Part shown: in pieces, positions 13,848-13,974 of the stretch
How positions within the stretch are numbered: position 1 is the first letter of the stretch
Layout: each line of letters starts with the position of its first letter
Assembly (NCBI GenBank): GCA_947628765.1
Contig: CANRBD010000020.1
Location: forward strand, 1-13,974
DNA: 13,974 bases
Reading direction: 5' to 3'
DNA from: an uncultured Bacilli bacterium
Lineage (GTDB): Bacteria; Bacillota_I; Bacilli_A; RF39; UBA660
Notes under the pieces: generated by a model
Databases searched by the model: none
Told to the model about the DNA's origin: nothing
Seen by the model: the letters and a program-made list of their open reading frames with translations, nothing else
Position numbers and translations under genes: made by a program

Positions 13848-13974
13848 ATGGATAGTAAATTAAAAAAAATATATGACTATGCTTTAGAAGATATTATGGG
13901 TGAAAGTTTTGGAAGATATGCTAAAACTATTATTCAAGATAGAGCTTTACCAGATGTTAGAGATGGTTTAAAGC
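13848..13974 (+). CDS. parC: DNA topoisomerase IV subunit A (ParC), N-terminal fragment cut by the window edge
   Basis: The first 42 codons of the DNA-cleaving subunit of topoisomerase IV. The visible 'LEDIMGESFGRYAKTIIQDR' followed by 'ALPDVRDGLK' matches the ParC N-terminus (E..MG..FGRY.K.IIQDRALPD.RDGLKP); GyrA would read 'FLDYAMSVIV.RALPDVRDGLKP' here. The frame is open to the right edge, so the catalytic Tyr and the quinolone-determining region lie outside the window. The ATG lies 5 bases after the parE stop and has only a weak ribosome site (GAGAGTTGG, within the parE end), which suggests translational coupling to parE. Confidence 0.92.
   Translation, partial: MDSKLKKIYDYALEDIMGESFGRYAKTIIQDRALPDVRDGLK

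Noticed and set aside
1..13974. Reassigned TGA (UGA = Trp) as in mycoplasmas
   Set aside because: TGA ends feoB at its expected C-terminus, conserved Trp residues are TGG, and no frame is interrupted by internal TGA.

Overview
The window is AT-rich (about 30% G+C by eye). It uses the standard stop codons: TGA ends feoB and TGG encodes Trp. Genes are tightly packed, nearly all on the + strand, with short U-tailed hairpin terminators and purine-rich ribosome binding sites. Protein resemblances are to low-GC Gram-positives: a YtqA-type radical SAM enzyme, a Cse60-like protein, YtgP/SpoVB-type MurJ, ClpC and ParE/ParC. MurJ and a secreted M23 hydrolase show that the cell makes peptidoglycan, so this is not a wall-less mollicute. 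I infer an uncultured, probably host-associated member of the Bacilli (RF39/Erysipelotrichia-like), but no rRNA is present to confirm this.

Layout. Bases 2-637 hold the 3' end of feoB (ferrous iron import). It converges on a minus-strand radical SAM gene (706-1638, YtqA family) across a shared bidirectional terminator. That gene is divergent from a YfcC-family transporter (1769-3295). The 130-bp divergent spacer is almost pure A/T and holds a perfect 30-bp palindrome between the two promoters. Next is a stand-alone Rpn/PD-(D/E)XK transposase-like nuclease gene (3429-4361) with a 12-bp in-frame tandem repeat. A two-gene unit follows: a YgjP-like zinc metallopeptidase (4471-5115) and a secreted coiled-coil M23 peptidoglycan hydrolase (5120-6316). 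The next unit is cse60 (6389-6559), murJ (6569-8212) and an unrecognised membrane protein (8234-9379). A single-gene clpC unit (9479-11770) and the parE-parC topoisomerase IV operon (11932 to the right edge) complete the window.

Functional themes are envelope growth (M23 hydrolase, MurJ, possibly the unknown membrane protein), protein quality control (ClpC), chromosome decatenation (ParEC), metal or solute transport (FeoB, YfcC-like) and tRNA modification (YtqA-like). Almost every transcription unit ends in a recognisable intrinsic terminator, so the operon boundaries are well defined.

I did not find a convincing new multi-gene system such as a defence island, phage, CRISPR array or biosynthetic cluster. 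The most unusual items are the palindromic, A-tract-phased divergent promoter region, the histone-H1-like lysine-rich loop inside the YfcC-like transporter, and the unrecognised membrane protein behind murJ.
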